From positions 186,001 to 250,000 of the forward strand of contig NZ_JACOON010000002.1 of assembly GCF_014287795.1 (NCBI RefSeq): DNA of 64,000 nucleotides, read 5' to 3'. The DNA is from Christensenella tenuis. GTDB lineage: Bacteria; Bacillota; Clostridia; Christensenellales; Christensenellaceae. The notes beneath the pieces are model-generated. The model did no database searches. It was not told the DNA's origin and saw only the letters and a list, made by a program, of their open reading frames with translations. Of this stretch, positions 34,570 to 42,699 are shown piece after piece (the first letter of the stretch is position 1; every line of letters begins with the position of its first letter). The position numbers were made by a program, and so were the translations under genes.

Positions 34570-34597
34570 ATTATAACGCATCTGGAAATAAAGTAAA
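34570..34597 (-). promoter_or_regulatory. Promoter of the phasin-ubiB operon
   Basis: On the minus strand: TTTACT, 16 bases, TATAAT, about 31 bases before the ATG of the phasin-like gene. Confidence 0.65.
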
Positions 34598-34638
34598 CTG
34601 TGAATCCGAAGGGAAAAACAGGTATTGGCAAGAAAAGT

Positions 34639-34667
34639 TTGCAGGCAAAGGGCACAGCCATTATAAT
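34639..34667 (+). promoter_or_regulatory. Promoter of the HAD phosphatase gene
   Basis: TTGCAG, 17 bases, TATAAT (34662-34667), about 33 bases before the ATG. Confidence 0.65.
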
Positions 34668-34700
34668 ATAAGAAAGAGAATAAACGAGGGAGAAAACAGC

Positions 34701-35480
34701 ATGGACTTAAAAGAATTGCACGAGAAAAAAGGCTTTATATGCGATATGGACGGTGTGATCTATCACGGGAATCGGCTTCTCCCCGGGGTTAAGGAGTTTG
34801 TGAACTGGTTGTATGCGGAAAAAAAGCCCTTCCTGTTCCTTACGAATTCCAGCGAACGTTCACCGCGCGAGCTGCAGCAGAAGCTGGGGCGGCTTGGGCT
34901 TGATATCGATGAGAGCCATTTTTATACCAGCGCGCTTGCAACCGCTAAATTCCTGAAAATGCAGTCGCGCAAGAAGAGCGCGTTTGTCATTGGCGAGGCG
35001 GGGCTTACAAATGCCCTTTACGAAGTAGGGATTACGATGAACGACGTGGACCCGGAATATGTAGTTGTGGGCGAAACGCACAATTATAATTTCGATAATA
35101 TTTCCAAAGCGGTGCAGCTTGTGCTGGCGGGCGCAAAGCTCATCGGCACCAATCCGGATCTTACCGGCCCGGGAGAAACGGGAATTTTCCCAGCCTGCGG
35201 GGCAATGATTTCGCCGATTGAGGTCGCCACCGGAAAGCGCGCTTATTTTGTCGGCAAACCTAACCCATTGATGATGCGCACGGGAATTAAAATGCTTGGC
35301 CTGCATGCACAGGAAGCCGTTATGGTGGGCGACCGCATGGATACGGATGTCATCGCGGGTCTGGAGTCTGGGCTGGATACGGTGCTGGTGCTGTCCGGTG
35401 TGAGCACGCGGGCGACCATCGAGGAATATCCCTACCGGCCCAAATATGTGCTCGATGGGGTCGGCAATATCGTCCCGTGA
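34701..35480 (+). CDS. HAD-superfamily IIA phosphatase (NagD-like)
   Basis: 259 residues. HAD motif I is CDMDGVIYHGN with both aspartates, motif II is FLTNSSERS, the IIA cap occupies about 85-180, and motifs III/IV are KPNPLMMRTG and VGDRMDTDVIAG. Such enzymes remove phosphate from small metabolites (nucleotides, sugar phosphates, 2-phosphoglycolate) in the cytosol; substrate specificity cannot be predicted. The start follows GAGGGAGAAAACAGC. Its stop lies 42 bases before the lnt start, so co-transcription is likely. Confidence 0.93.
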   Translation: MDLKELHEKKGFICDMDGVIYHGNRLLPGVKEFVNWLYAEKKPFLFLTNSSERSPRELQQKLGRLGLDIDESHFYTSALATAKFLKMQSRKKSAFVIGEAGLTNALYEVGITMNDVDPEYVVVGETHNYNFDNISKAVQLVLAGAKLIGTNPDLTGPGETGIFPACGAMISPIEVATGKRAYFVGKPNPLMMRTGIKMLGLHAQEAVMVGDRMDTDVIAGLESGLDTVLVLSGVSTRATIEEYPYRPKYVLDGVGNIVP

Positions 35481-35521
35481 GGACGCGTGGGATTTTGAAA
35501 CCGCTCCGGTGAAGTGAAGCG

Positions 35522-36979
35522 ATGAAGCACAGAAGATGGATTGAACGAGTCATTTGCGCAGCGTGCGGGATTTTCTGCGCGCTGTGTTTTGATGTGGCAG
35601 GGCTTGCTCCGTTCGTTTGGGCGGCGCTCGCCCCGGTATTCTTCCTATTATTGAAAAATAGCGGAGAACGCCGCAGGGTGGTCTTTTGTGCTTGCATATT
35701 CGCGCTTGCGTTTACCCTTGCCTATTATGCGCAGATACTGTCGCTCGACATTTCGGCCCGGGCAGGCGAAGCGTCTGCCGCTTTGCTCGTGGCGGCATGG
35801 ATTGGCCTCGCAGCGCTCCACGGAGCGGTATTTGCGGCGGCGCTTTCCGCCGGAGTCCTGCTAAAATGCCCGTGTGGTATGCGCGCGCTGTTATGTGCGG
35901 TTCTTTTTACGGGCGCAGAATGGCTGCTGGGCGTGGGCGCTTTGGGCCTGCCGTTCCTGCGCCTCGGGCTTACCCAGTGGCGTTTTTTGCCGCTCACACA
36001 GTCGGCGCAGATGTTTGGCGTTTTGTTTATCAGCTTTCTGATCGTTCTTGTGAACGTACTCATTGCGCAGGCCGTTTTGGGGACGGGCAGGGGCAGGATG
36101 CGGTATCTTGCCGCGGCGGCGTTGGTGTTCTTTGCCAACCTTGCGGGCGGCATACTTGTGTCCGGCGGCAGAGCGGAAGAAGCGGATACCGGAATCGCGG
36201 CAGTGCAAATGAACGTTCCCTTCTGGCAGAACGAAGGAGAGGGAAGGTTTGAAAAAGCGCTTGCACTGGCGGAAAAAGAGGCCGGAAAGAGGCCGGACTT
36301 CATTCTCCTGCCTGAAAATTCGGTGTACGGATCTTTTAACGAAGAACCGGAGATCAGCAGCCCGGTTGCAAAGTTGGCGAAAGAATCCGGGGCGTATGTG
36401 CTGACCGGCGTTTACGGCGTCCACGGCTACCAGCTCAGGAATTCAGTCTTCCTGACTGCGCCGGACGGCAAAATTACGGATGTTTACCACAAACAGCGGC
36501 TGGTTCCCTTTTTTGAGAACGGGTATGAACGGAAGTTTTCCTTTACGGACGGAAAAGAACGCGGGATCTTCGAGACAGACTGCGGGATGGTAGGCGTGAT
36601 GATCTGCTTCGAGAGCCTTTTCCCGGATATTGCCTCCGAAACAGCCGCTGGAGGGGCGGAACTGCTTGTCGTTGCGACGAATGATTCATGGTTCAAAAGC
36701 GATGTTCCGCTGGCAAGGCACCTTGCCCAGTCTGTGTTCCGGGCGCAGGAAACAGGGCGATGGCTTGTACAAGTAGGAAATACGGGGATGACGGCAATCG
36801 TTTCGCCCACGGGAGAAATTGCAGCAAGTCTTGAAGCGGGTACGGACGGAGTGCTGGTTGGGAATGTTGCGTTCAGGCGGGAAAAGACGGGTTATCTTAT
36901 TCTCGGCGACTGGTGGCTGGCAGCTGCCGCAGCCGCCGCGGTGTTAGGCCTCGCCGCCGCATATAAAAAACGAATTTGA
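35522..36979 (+). CDS. lnt: Apolipoprotein N-acyltransferase
   Basis: 485 residues: about six to seven membrane helices (residues 8-215), a nitrilase-type domain outside the membrane, and a final helix near the C-terminus. The catalytic triad is in place: Glu265 (LLPENS), Lys324 (YHKQRLVP) and Cys362 (ICFESLFPD), matching E. coli Lnt in order and spacing. Lnt adds the third acyl chain to the N-terminal Cys of lipoproteins. It is usual in Gram-negatives and Actinobacteria but unusual in Bacillota. At least three lipoprotein genes are in this window. It could also be a divergent paralogue with another acyl acceptor. No strong ribosome site precedes the ATG (GTGAAGCG only). Confidence 0.88.
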   Translation: MKHRRWIERVICAACGIFCALCFDVAGLAPFVWAALAPVFFLLLKNSGERRRVVFCACIFALAFTLAYYAQILSLDISARAGEASAALLVAAWIGLAALHGAVFAAALSAGVLLKCPCGMRALLCAVLFTGAEWLLGVGALGLPFLRLGLTQWRFLPLTQSAQMFGVLFISFLIVLVNVLIAQAVLGTGRGRMRYLAAAALVFFANLAGGILVSGGRAEEADTGIAAVQMNVPFWQNEGEGRFEKALALAEKEAGKRPDFILLPENSVYGSFNEEPEISSPVAKLAKESGAYVLTGVYGVHGYQLRNSVFLTAPDGKITDVYHKQRLVPFFENGYERKFSFTDGKERGIFETDCGMVGVMICFESLFPDIASETAAGGAELLVVATNDSWFKSDVPLARHLAQSVFRAQETGRWLVQVGNTGMTAIVSPTGEIAASLEAGTDGVLVGNVAFRREKTGYLILGDWWLAAAAAAAVLGLAAAYKKRI

Positions 36980-37004
36980 AAACAACGGCTCGATGCACTA
37001 TAAT
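36976..37004 (+). promoter_or_regulatory. Promoter of the MBL-fold gene
   Basis: TTGAAA, 17 bases, TATAAT (36999-37004); it overlaps the end of lnt and precedes the ATG by 23 bases. Confidence 0.7.
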
Positions 37005-37027
37005 GGAATGACAGAAAAGGAGAGGCA

Positions 37028-37735
37028 ATGGCAGGAAATTTTGTCCGGCTCACCGCAAACGCGGGAGTCCTTTTAAATATAAATGGAAAAATGATATTGG
37101 TGGATGCACTGCATAACAGGTATACGGAAGTTTTCTCAAGCGTACCCGACGACCTTTTGTATGAAATAGCGCACGGAGAAGGAGAATTCAGCAAGATCGA
37201 CCTGCTTGTGTTTACGCATGACCATCCGGATCATTACAGCAGGGAATGGACGCAGGAATTTTTGAAGAATCATCCGGATGCGCACCTGGTTTCTCCGGTC
37301 AACGATTTTTCCGGCGCCAATATCACTACGTTGAAAGCGCCGGAAGAGATGCATGAAGTCAAAGGAATTAAGCTGGAATGCGTGAAACTCATCCATGAGG
37401 GAGAACAGTTCCGGGACGTCGTCAATTATGGCTACAAGTTTGATATTGGCGGATTCACCATAACGGTTCTCGGCGACAGCGGACCGGAAAATATACCGCA
37501 GGTATTTGGCGGCGCGGATCTCGCACTCTATAATTTCCCGTTTTTTACGATCTTGCGCGGGAAAAAGATGATCGAAGAACTCCGCCCCAGGCAGATGATC
37601 GCCTATCATCTGCCCTATGAAGAAAAGGATGTAAACGGGTATATCCGGGCAACCCTGCGTTCGATCGAGCGAAATGGATATGCAAATGCGTGCGCGCTCT
37701 GGAAACGAGACCAAAAAGTCACGATACCGCTTTAA
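37028..37735 (+). CDS. Metallo-beta-lactamase-fold hydrolase (UlaG/YtkL-like)
   Basis: 235 residues. The metal motif is FTHDHPDHY (about residue 62), with later ligands likely in LGDSGPENI and the final YHLPYEEKD. The short form, beginning with an AGVLLNINGKMILVDAL strand pair, suits the UlaG-like group of metal-dependent hydrolases. The substrate is unknown. It is probably followed in the same transcript by the DUF3795 and nitroreductase genes, all in one direction. AAAGGAGAGGCA precedes the ATG. Confidence 0.88.
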   Translation: MAGNFVRLTANAGVLLNINGKMILVDALHNRYTEVFSSVPDDLLYEIAHGEGEFSKIDLLVFTHDHPDHYSREWTQEFLKNHPDAHLVSPVNDFSGANITTLKAPEEMHEVKGIKLECVKLIHEGEQFRDVVNYGYKFDIGGFTITVLGDSGPENIPQVFGGADLALYNFPFFTILRGKKMIEELRPRQMIAYHLPYEEKDVNGYIRATLRSIERNGYANACALWKRDQKVTIPL

Positions 37736-37828
37736 ATGGGGCACAAGGTGCGTTTGCGCGGGGCAGGCGCAGCCATAAGCTGCTATATAAAAAAATGTTA
37801 TCAATCGGCCGCGAGGGGGTTATTAATT

Positions 37829-38107
37829 ATGATAGAAGCAAGATGTGGGAGACTTTGTTCAAACTGTGGATACTTTGAAAAGTGCGGCGGCTGTGTGGGC
37901 CGGGAGAAACCCGTTTGGGCGGCGCGCTGCCCAATCAAAAGCTGCTGTGAGGAAAAAAAACTAAAGCATTGCGGTTTGTGCAGCGGATTCCCGTGCAGGA
38001 AATTGGTGAAGTTTGCCAAAGATAAAGATTACGGAGACGGCGGCCTTCGCATCGGCCAGTGCCGCGCCTGGAAGGAAATTGGCGAGGACGCGGTTTACGA
38101 GGAGTAG
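37829..38107 (+). CDS. Cys-rich DUF3795 protein
   Basis: 92 residues with 12 cysteines. The pattern CGRLCSNCGYFEKCGGC, then CPIKSCCEEKKLKHCGLC and FPCRKL, is the DUF3795 signature, a small zinc- or iron-sulfur-binding protein common in anaerobes, of unknown function. The start is the ATG after GAGGGGG; the longer frame begins inside the preceding intergenic region. The gene ends 5 bases before the nitroreductase start. Confidence 0.85.
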   Translation: MIEARCGRLCSNCGYFEKCGGCVGREKPVWAARCPIKSCCEEKKLKHCGLCSGFPCRKLVKFAKDKDYGDGGLRIGQCRAWKEIGEDAVYEE

Positions 38108-38112
38108 ATGAA

Positions 38113-38709
38113 ATGAAACAAAGCTTTGAAGAAGTGATGAAAAAAAGACGGTCCATCCGTACGCTCGAAAAGGATAGCCGTATCACGCGGGGAACGGTGG
38201 AAAGAGCACTTGCCCTCGCCCTGCATGCACCGAGCGCCTATAATGCGCAAACCAGCAGGATGGTGGTGCTCATGGACGGGGAACATGGGAAATTTTGGGA
38301 AATTGCGGAAAAGGAGCTTCGCCTGGTAACGCCGCCGGACGCTTTTGCGCGGACACAGAAAAAATTGGATGGTTTTCGTGGCGGAAATGGGACGATTTTG
38401 TTCTATGAAGACCTTTCCGCAACGGAAAAACTGAAAAAGGATTTTCCATTATATGCGGATAAATTCGACCGTTGGGCACAGCAGAACAATGCGATCCTTG
38501 AATACGCGGTATGGCTCGCGCTCGCCGGGGAGGGCGTTGCTGCTTCGCTGCAGCACTATGATCCGCTTGTGGATGCGGCTGTTGCACAGGAATGGGATAT
38601 TCCGGAAAACTGGATATTGATCGCGCAAATGCCTTTTGGCAAGGCGGCAGAGGAGCCGGGTCTGCGGGCGTTTAAACCAGCAGCCGAAATGGTAAAATTT
38701 TATGAATAG
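38113..38709 (+). CDS. Nitroreductase-family flavoprotein
   Basis: 198 residues. The FMN-binding start FEEVMKKRRSIRTLEKD with the conserved RRSIR, then ALHAPSAYNAQTSRMVVL, and a C-terminal MPFGKAAEEPG, match the family; the dimeric enzymes use NAD(P)H and FMN to reduce nitro groups, quinones or other acceptors. The segment GVAASLQHYDP fits the FRase/NfsB half that closes the active site. The exact acceptor is unknown. GAGGAG precedes the ATG, close behind the DUF3795 stop. Confidence 0.92.
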   Translation: MKQSFEEVMKKRRSIRTLEKDSRITRGTVERALALALHAPSAYNAQTSRMVVLMDGEHGKFWEIAEKELRLVTPPDAFARTQKKLDGFRGGNGTILFYEDLSATEKLKKDFPLYADKFDRWAQQNNAILEYAVWLALAGEGVAASLQHYDPLVDAAVAQEWDIPENWILIAQMPFGKAAEEPGLRAFKPAAEMVKFYE

Positions 38710-38711
38710 AA

Positions 38712-38737
38712 AAAAGGAGCCTATAAAGCTCCTTTTT
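38712..38737 (+). terminator. Terminator after the nitroreductase gene
   Basis: AAAAGGAGC pairs with GCTCCTTTT around a 7-base loop. The T run continues. Confidence 0.85.
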
Positions 38738-39137
38738 CTATGTCAATATAATAATTGCTTGTCTGTCGCATCCGCCGAGAGGCATTCGCCTTTTTCAAAA
38801 AAGCTCCCGTTATTCAGTATAGCGCTTTGGCGCCGTAATCATGGTGCAGTGCGGAAGCTCTTCCGGTTTATGGCCAAGCTTCGGCGGACTGACAGTAATT
38901 TTCAATTCACCAGGATTATATATTAAAATTTTTGGGTTTCACGTTAAAATATTTTGTTGAACATCGTTTTGTTGTTTGGTTTACATTGCAAGCATCCGGT
39001 ATCCTCCTTTCGTTCTTCATTAATCAAAGTATACATCGAATATGTGAACGCATTATGAATATCAAATGAAGATTAACGAAAGATTTTTACTAAGAGATAG
39101 ATAAGCACGAAATAACAGGACCAAATATAAAGAGGCC
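38738..39137. other. Intergenic stretch
   Basis: About 400 bases without a gene. On the minus strand a very strong ribosome site (AAGGAGGA, complement of 39002-39010) stands before an ATG (38993-38995) that opens only four codons (MLAM). This may be the stub of a deleted gene or a leader peptide. The rest is AT-rich with nothing recognisable. Confidence 0.4.
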
Positions 39138-39175
39138 TGTACATCCAGCGAATTCATTGCTATAATAAGCTGGAT
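39138..39175 (+). promoter_or_regulatory. Promoter and palindrome of the glycosyltransferase gene
   Basis: TGTACA, 17 bases, TATAAT (39161-39166). Inverted arms ATCCAGC (39143-39149) and GCTGGAT (39169-39175) flank the -10 box, which suggests an operator. Confidence 0.55.
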
Positions 39176-39186
39176 CAAAAGATTGG

Positions 39187-40752
39187 ATGGACGAAGTTAT
39201 GGAAAAGGGCGTTTCTGCTAACAGGGTGGTTCTGTCGGTTCTGACGGTATTGATTTTGATACCGCTTGTTTTCATTGCCGCAGACAGTGTCCTTATGACG
39301 GCCGGTATTCCGGATCCGCCCACAGAAGCGACGGCCTTTACAGCAGATATGCCGTGGGTTCACCTGGTTTCATCGGCTGCGGTGATTTTTCTGCTTATAC
39401 TATTTCAAAAGCGGCTTCGGAATTTGCCGGAAAAGTATTTACTCATTGTAGGGATGATCCTTGTTTTTATTGTCGGCTTGGCCTGGGTTTTTAAGATGCG
39501 CGTGGAAGCGGGGGCAGACCAACTTCTTGTGCTTGAAGGGGCAAGCCAGTTTATGCAGGGCAATTATGAATGGTTTGTCCGCGGAGGATATTTTTACGTT
39601 TATCCCCATCAGCTTGGGCTCGCGGCTTATTTTCAACTTTTTATAGCGTTTGCCGGGCAAAATGCGTACCTTTGGATCCAGGCCGCAAACGTATTATGGC
39701 TGATGCTCGGATTTTATTGCCTTTACAAAATCACAGCCCTCTTGTTTGGCAAACGGGAAATCACAAATGTTGCCTTGGTTTTGCTGCTTTTTTGTTTTGA
39801 GATATTGCTTTATGTGGTATTTGTTTATGGAAACCTTCCCGCGTTTGGCCTGGGCCTTCTTGCCGTTTTGCTTACGCTCAGATATTTCAAAGAGCGAAAA
39901 GCCTGTTATGCTGTTTGGTCCGCTGTCGTGATCACAGCAAGTATCCTCCTGAGAAATAATAATCTTGTATGGCTTGTTGCTATGGTAATTTTTTATTTGC
40001 TGGACGCTGCCTTTGAAAAAAAGAAATGGTCGTTTGCTTTTGCCGCGCTGCTGATCGGCGCCAACCTGCTTGGCGGATTTGCCGTTGGTTTCTGTTATGC
40101 GCAGGCAACCGGAATTCCCGCGGCAGAAGGTGTGCCAAAAACCGCATGGGTGGCGATGGGGCTGCAGGAAGGCCCAATGGCGCCGGGCTGGTATAACGGA
40201 TACAGCAATAATTTGTATCAGAGCATGGATTACGACGGAGAAAAAACGGCCGTACAGGCCAAGGAGAATATACGGGAATGCGTTGCGAATTTTGCGGAAC
40301 ATCCAGGATATGCGGCGAGGTTTTTTTATCAAAAGATTTCCTCTACGTGGAATAATCCAACCTTTCAGGGCTTTTGGATCAGTCAGGTACGGGATAGTCA
40401 GATCGAACAGGATAAGCTATCAAACAGCATTTATAATGGTGGGGCAAATCTCTTGTTGCAGGGCTTCATGAACCTCTACCAGTCGGTTATTTACATCGGC
40501 TCCGCCCTTTTTTTTCTTTTTCACTTCAAAAAAATCAGGCGCGAACAGCTTTTGCCCGGCGTTATATTTTTGGGGACGTTTCTGTTTCATGTTTTTTGGG
40601 AAACAAAAGCGCAATATGTGGCAACTTGTTTCCCGTTGCTGATCCCATATGCGGCCTGCGGCTGGACCGGTCTTTCCGGGCGAATAAAAGCCTGGATTGA
40701 CGGAAAACGAAAAAATAAAATCCATCCTGTCATTCCGCAGGAAATTCCATGA
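39187..40752 (+). CDS. GT-C-type membrane glycosyltransferase (family 39-like)
   Basis: 521 residues, mostly membrane: about ten to twelve hydrophobic helices (first at 10-30, last near 470-490) with a basic cytosolic tail (KAWIDGKRKNKIH). The loop between helices near residue 110-130 (VLEGASQFMQGNYEWF) and the extracellular stretch around residue 310 (QEGPMAPGWYNGYSNNLY) fit the Dol-P/polyprenyl-linked GT39/PMT plan, where a first-loop acidic residue is catalytic. It would move a lipid-linked sugar to an outside acceptor such as a wall polymer. Two ATGs are possible (39187, 39199); neither has a strong site. The family is assigned from topology and short motifs only. Confidence 0.72.
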   Translation: MDEVMEKGVSANRVVLSVLTVLILIPLVFIAADSVLMTAGIPDPPTEATAFTADMPWVHLVSSAAVIFLLILFQKRLRNLPEKYLLIVGMILVFIVGLAWVFKMRVEAGADQLLVLEGASQFMQGNYEWFVRGGYFYVYPHQLGLAAYFQLFIAFAGQNAYLWIQAANVLWLMLGFYCLYKITALLFGKREITNVALVLLLFCFEILLYVVFVYGNLPAFGLGLLAVLLTLRYFKERKACYAVWSAVVITASILLRNNNLVWLVAMVIFYLLDAAFEKKKWSFAFAALLIGANLLGGFAVGFCYAQATGIPAAEGVPKTAWVAMGLQEGPMAPGWYNGYSNNLYQSMDYDGEKTAVQAKENIRECVANFAEHPGYAARFFYQKISSTWNNPTFQGFWISQVRDSQIEQDKLSNSIYNGGANLLLQGFMNLYQSVIYIGSALFFLFHFKKIRREQLLPGVIFLGTFLFHVFWETKAQYVATCFPLLIPYAACGWTGLSGRIKAWIDGKRKNKIHPVIPQEIP

Positions 40753-40800
40753 ATACAATGAAAAAAGAAGCGGATGATTCTTGACTGCTGATAAATCCTT

Positions 40801-41010
40801 AAGCGGGAACGATCGAGGGATAAGCCCCTCTTGCCTGCTTGCGTGAGCCCCAAGTACGGAACACGATGCCGTGCGGTTGAAAGCCACTGCATGATGGTTC
40901 TGCGGCCCTATGGCCCTATCGGCGCTGCGATCTCAAAAAGGCGTCCAACCGCGTAGCGGCGAGACTTTTCGGGTAAATTTAAGCGTCCGCTGGGGAAGCG
41001 GACGCTTTTT
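40801..41010 (+). ncRNA. Candidate structured RNA ending in a terminator
   Basis: The 400-base gap after the glycosyltransferase gene contains about 200 GC-rich bases that can fold. A long irregular stem joins 40811-40826 with 40904-40920 (GAT, AGGG, ATA and GCC pairing with GGC, TAT, CCCT and ATC), enclosing several hairpins (for example GTACGG with CCGTGC, and AGCCA with TGGTT). A second hairpin at 40931-40964 follows, then a perfect terminator at 40981-41010. There is no reading frame, and the next gene points the other way. It is not tmRNA, SRP RNA or RNase P RNA. A 6S-like RNA is possible, but I cannot confirm it. Confidence 0.45.
40981..41010 (+). terminator. Strong terminator after the structured stretch
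   Basis: A 10-bp perfect stem (AAGCGTCCGC with GCGGACGCTT) and a run of five T. There is no gene on the + strand for 200 bases upstream, so it must end the glycosyltransferase transcript or a separate RNA. Confidence 0.88.
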
Positions 41011-41152
41011 GACTTATATATCAATTGTAGGTTCTGTTTGGGTGGGTTATGTCTTAATCTGTTCATCTTATCATAGGCACGCCCCCTTCTCATTTCTTTA
41101 ACTCTAGGATACTGCCCTTATGTGAATTCCATATGAAGTTCCAATGAACATT

Positions 41153-42463
41153 TTAAGAATTCGACGGGACATATTCTTCCAACGTAATGTTCGTAGATGC
41201 CGTGCGTCCGCTGCGCTCAATCGTAATTTCCACGGTGTCGCCTACGGAATGGCTGTCGATCACTCCTTCAAGGTCAGAGGAACTGGCGATTTCTTTTCCG
41301 TCCAGTGATACGATCCTGTCCCCGGCCTGAATACCAAGTTTTTCCGCAGTCGAGCCTTCCGTTACCTGCGCCACATAAACGCCCGTGCCCGAAAGACCGT
41401 AGTTCATTGCGGTTTGTACGTCGGAAATGTCAAGAACCGATATCCCGATGGAGATACGTCCTGTCACATAGCCGTTTTCGATCAATTCGTCGATGACGGT
41501 CTTTGCTTCATTCACAGGAATGGCATAACCAAGTCCTTCTACATTTGTACCGCCGGATTTTGCAACGACGATACCAATCAGCTCACCCTGCCCATTGAAA
41601 AGGCCGCCGCCGGAGTTGCCGGGATTGATGGCCGCGTTTGTTTGGATCAGGTTCATCGTGCCGTTCCCAAGGTTGATTTCACGGTTCGTTGCACTGACGA
41701 TGCCGTCCGTTACCGTGCCGCCAAGCGTTCCCAGCGGATTGCCGATCGCAACCGTTGTGTCGCCGACTGCAAGAGCGTCTGAATCACCGAATGTAACGGG
41801 CGTAAGCCCCGTTGCTTCGATTTTAAGGACTGCAAGGTCCGTCTGCGGGTCCCTGCCAACAAGCGCCGCTTCATAGCTGGTTCCATCCTTCGTGCGTACG
41901 GTAAAGCTGGTTCCGTCTTCTACAACGTGATTGTTTGTGACGATGTAGCCGTCCTCGGAAATGATGACGCCGCTGCCCGCCGCCTCGCCGGATACCTGCT
42001 GCATAAACTGGTTCGTCTGCACAACCTCGGTTGTGATTTCCACAACGGAATCCTGCGTCTTCGCTGCGATATCCGATACGGAGAGGTCGCCGCCAGAGAG
42101 GTTGCTTACATCCGCTGAGGCCTGGAGTACGCCTGTGCTATTTTGCGTGGTTGCCGTTGCGGCGCTGTTGCGCCCATTCATCGTACCAACGCCAAATCCA
42201 AATACTGCCGATGCAGCGACGCACAGCGTAAGGACAACTGCCGCCGCTTTTTTGGTCAGGAAAGGCGATTTTTCTTTTTTGGGTTTTTTACCGCCGTTCT
42301 GTCCGCCGGAATAAAAACTTTCGCTGTCAAGCCGGCGGGGATCATTGCATTGTGCCTGCTGGAGATATCCGTTATTTTCACGGAAAGAAGGATCCGGAGC
42401 CGCACCTCCCTGGCCGCCCGGGAAACCGTCATTTTCATTATGGAAAAATTTATTTTCGTTCAT
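41153..42463 (-). CDS. htrA: HtrA/DegP-type serine protease
   Basis: 436 residues. A Gly/Asn/Pro-rich cytosolic part (1-70) precedes one membrane helix (about 72-95), then a trypsin-like domain with the triad His179 (VTNNHVVEDG), Asp209 (TDLAVLKIE) and Ser284 (NPGNSGGGLF), and a single PDZ domain at about 335-425 (GVYVAQVTEGSTAEKLGIQAGD). It faces outside and degrades or refolds misfolded secreted proteins. Bacillota HtrA genes are often controlled by CssRS, but I see no such system here. TAAGGAGGCTTAAC precedes the ATG. The long cytosolic N-terminus is larger than in Bacillus. Confidence 0.95.
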   Translation of the reverse strand: MNENKFFHNENDGFPGGQGGAAPDPSFRENNGYLQQAQCNDPRRLDSESFYSGGQNGGKKPKKEKSPFLTKKAAAVVLTLCVAASAVFGFGVGTMNGRNSAATATTQNSTGVLQASADVSNLSGGDLSVSDIAAKTQDSVVEITTEVVQTNQFMQQVSGEAAGSGVIISEDGYIVTNNHVVEDGTSFTVRTKDGTSYEAALVGRDPQTDLAVLKIEATGLTPVTFGDSDALAVGDTTVAIGNPLGTLGGTVTDGIVSATNREINLGNGTMNLIQTNAAINPGNSGGGLFNGQGELIGIVVAKSGGTNVEGLGYAIPVNEAKTVIDELIENGYVTGRISIGISVLDISDVQTAMNYGLSGTGVYVAQVTEGSTAEKLGIQAGDRIVSLDGKEIASSSDLEGVIDSHSVGDTVEITIERSGRTASTNITLEEYVPSNS

Positions 42464-42605
42464 GTTAAGCCTCCTTATAAACGATCTATTTCAAAGATTC
42501 TGTATTTTCATCACAAATTAATGATAATCTTAGAAAGTGACGAATTCTTGAACCCGGTTTGAACAATATTTGAAGGAAACGTAACAAAATTATGAATGTG
42601 GAAAA

Positions 42606-42645
42606 GGCATGGAAAAAGATCAGCCGCCTAAATATAAGGCGGCTG
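42606..42645 (-). terminator. Terminator of the DHA2 exporter gene
   Basis: CAGCCGCCT (42621-42629) pairs with AGGCGGCTG (42637-42645); on the minus strand ATCTTTTTCC follows. Confidence 0.75.
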
Positions 42646-42699
42646 GGAAATGACGAAATGCAGAAGAGGGCTGATGGGAACGGTATTTTAAAAAATTAC

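Noticed and set aside
40801..41010. tmRNA or RNase P RNA
   Set aside because: No tRNA-like ends, no tag reading frame with T-arm, and none of the conserved RNase P core strings.
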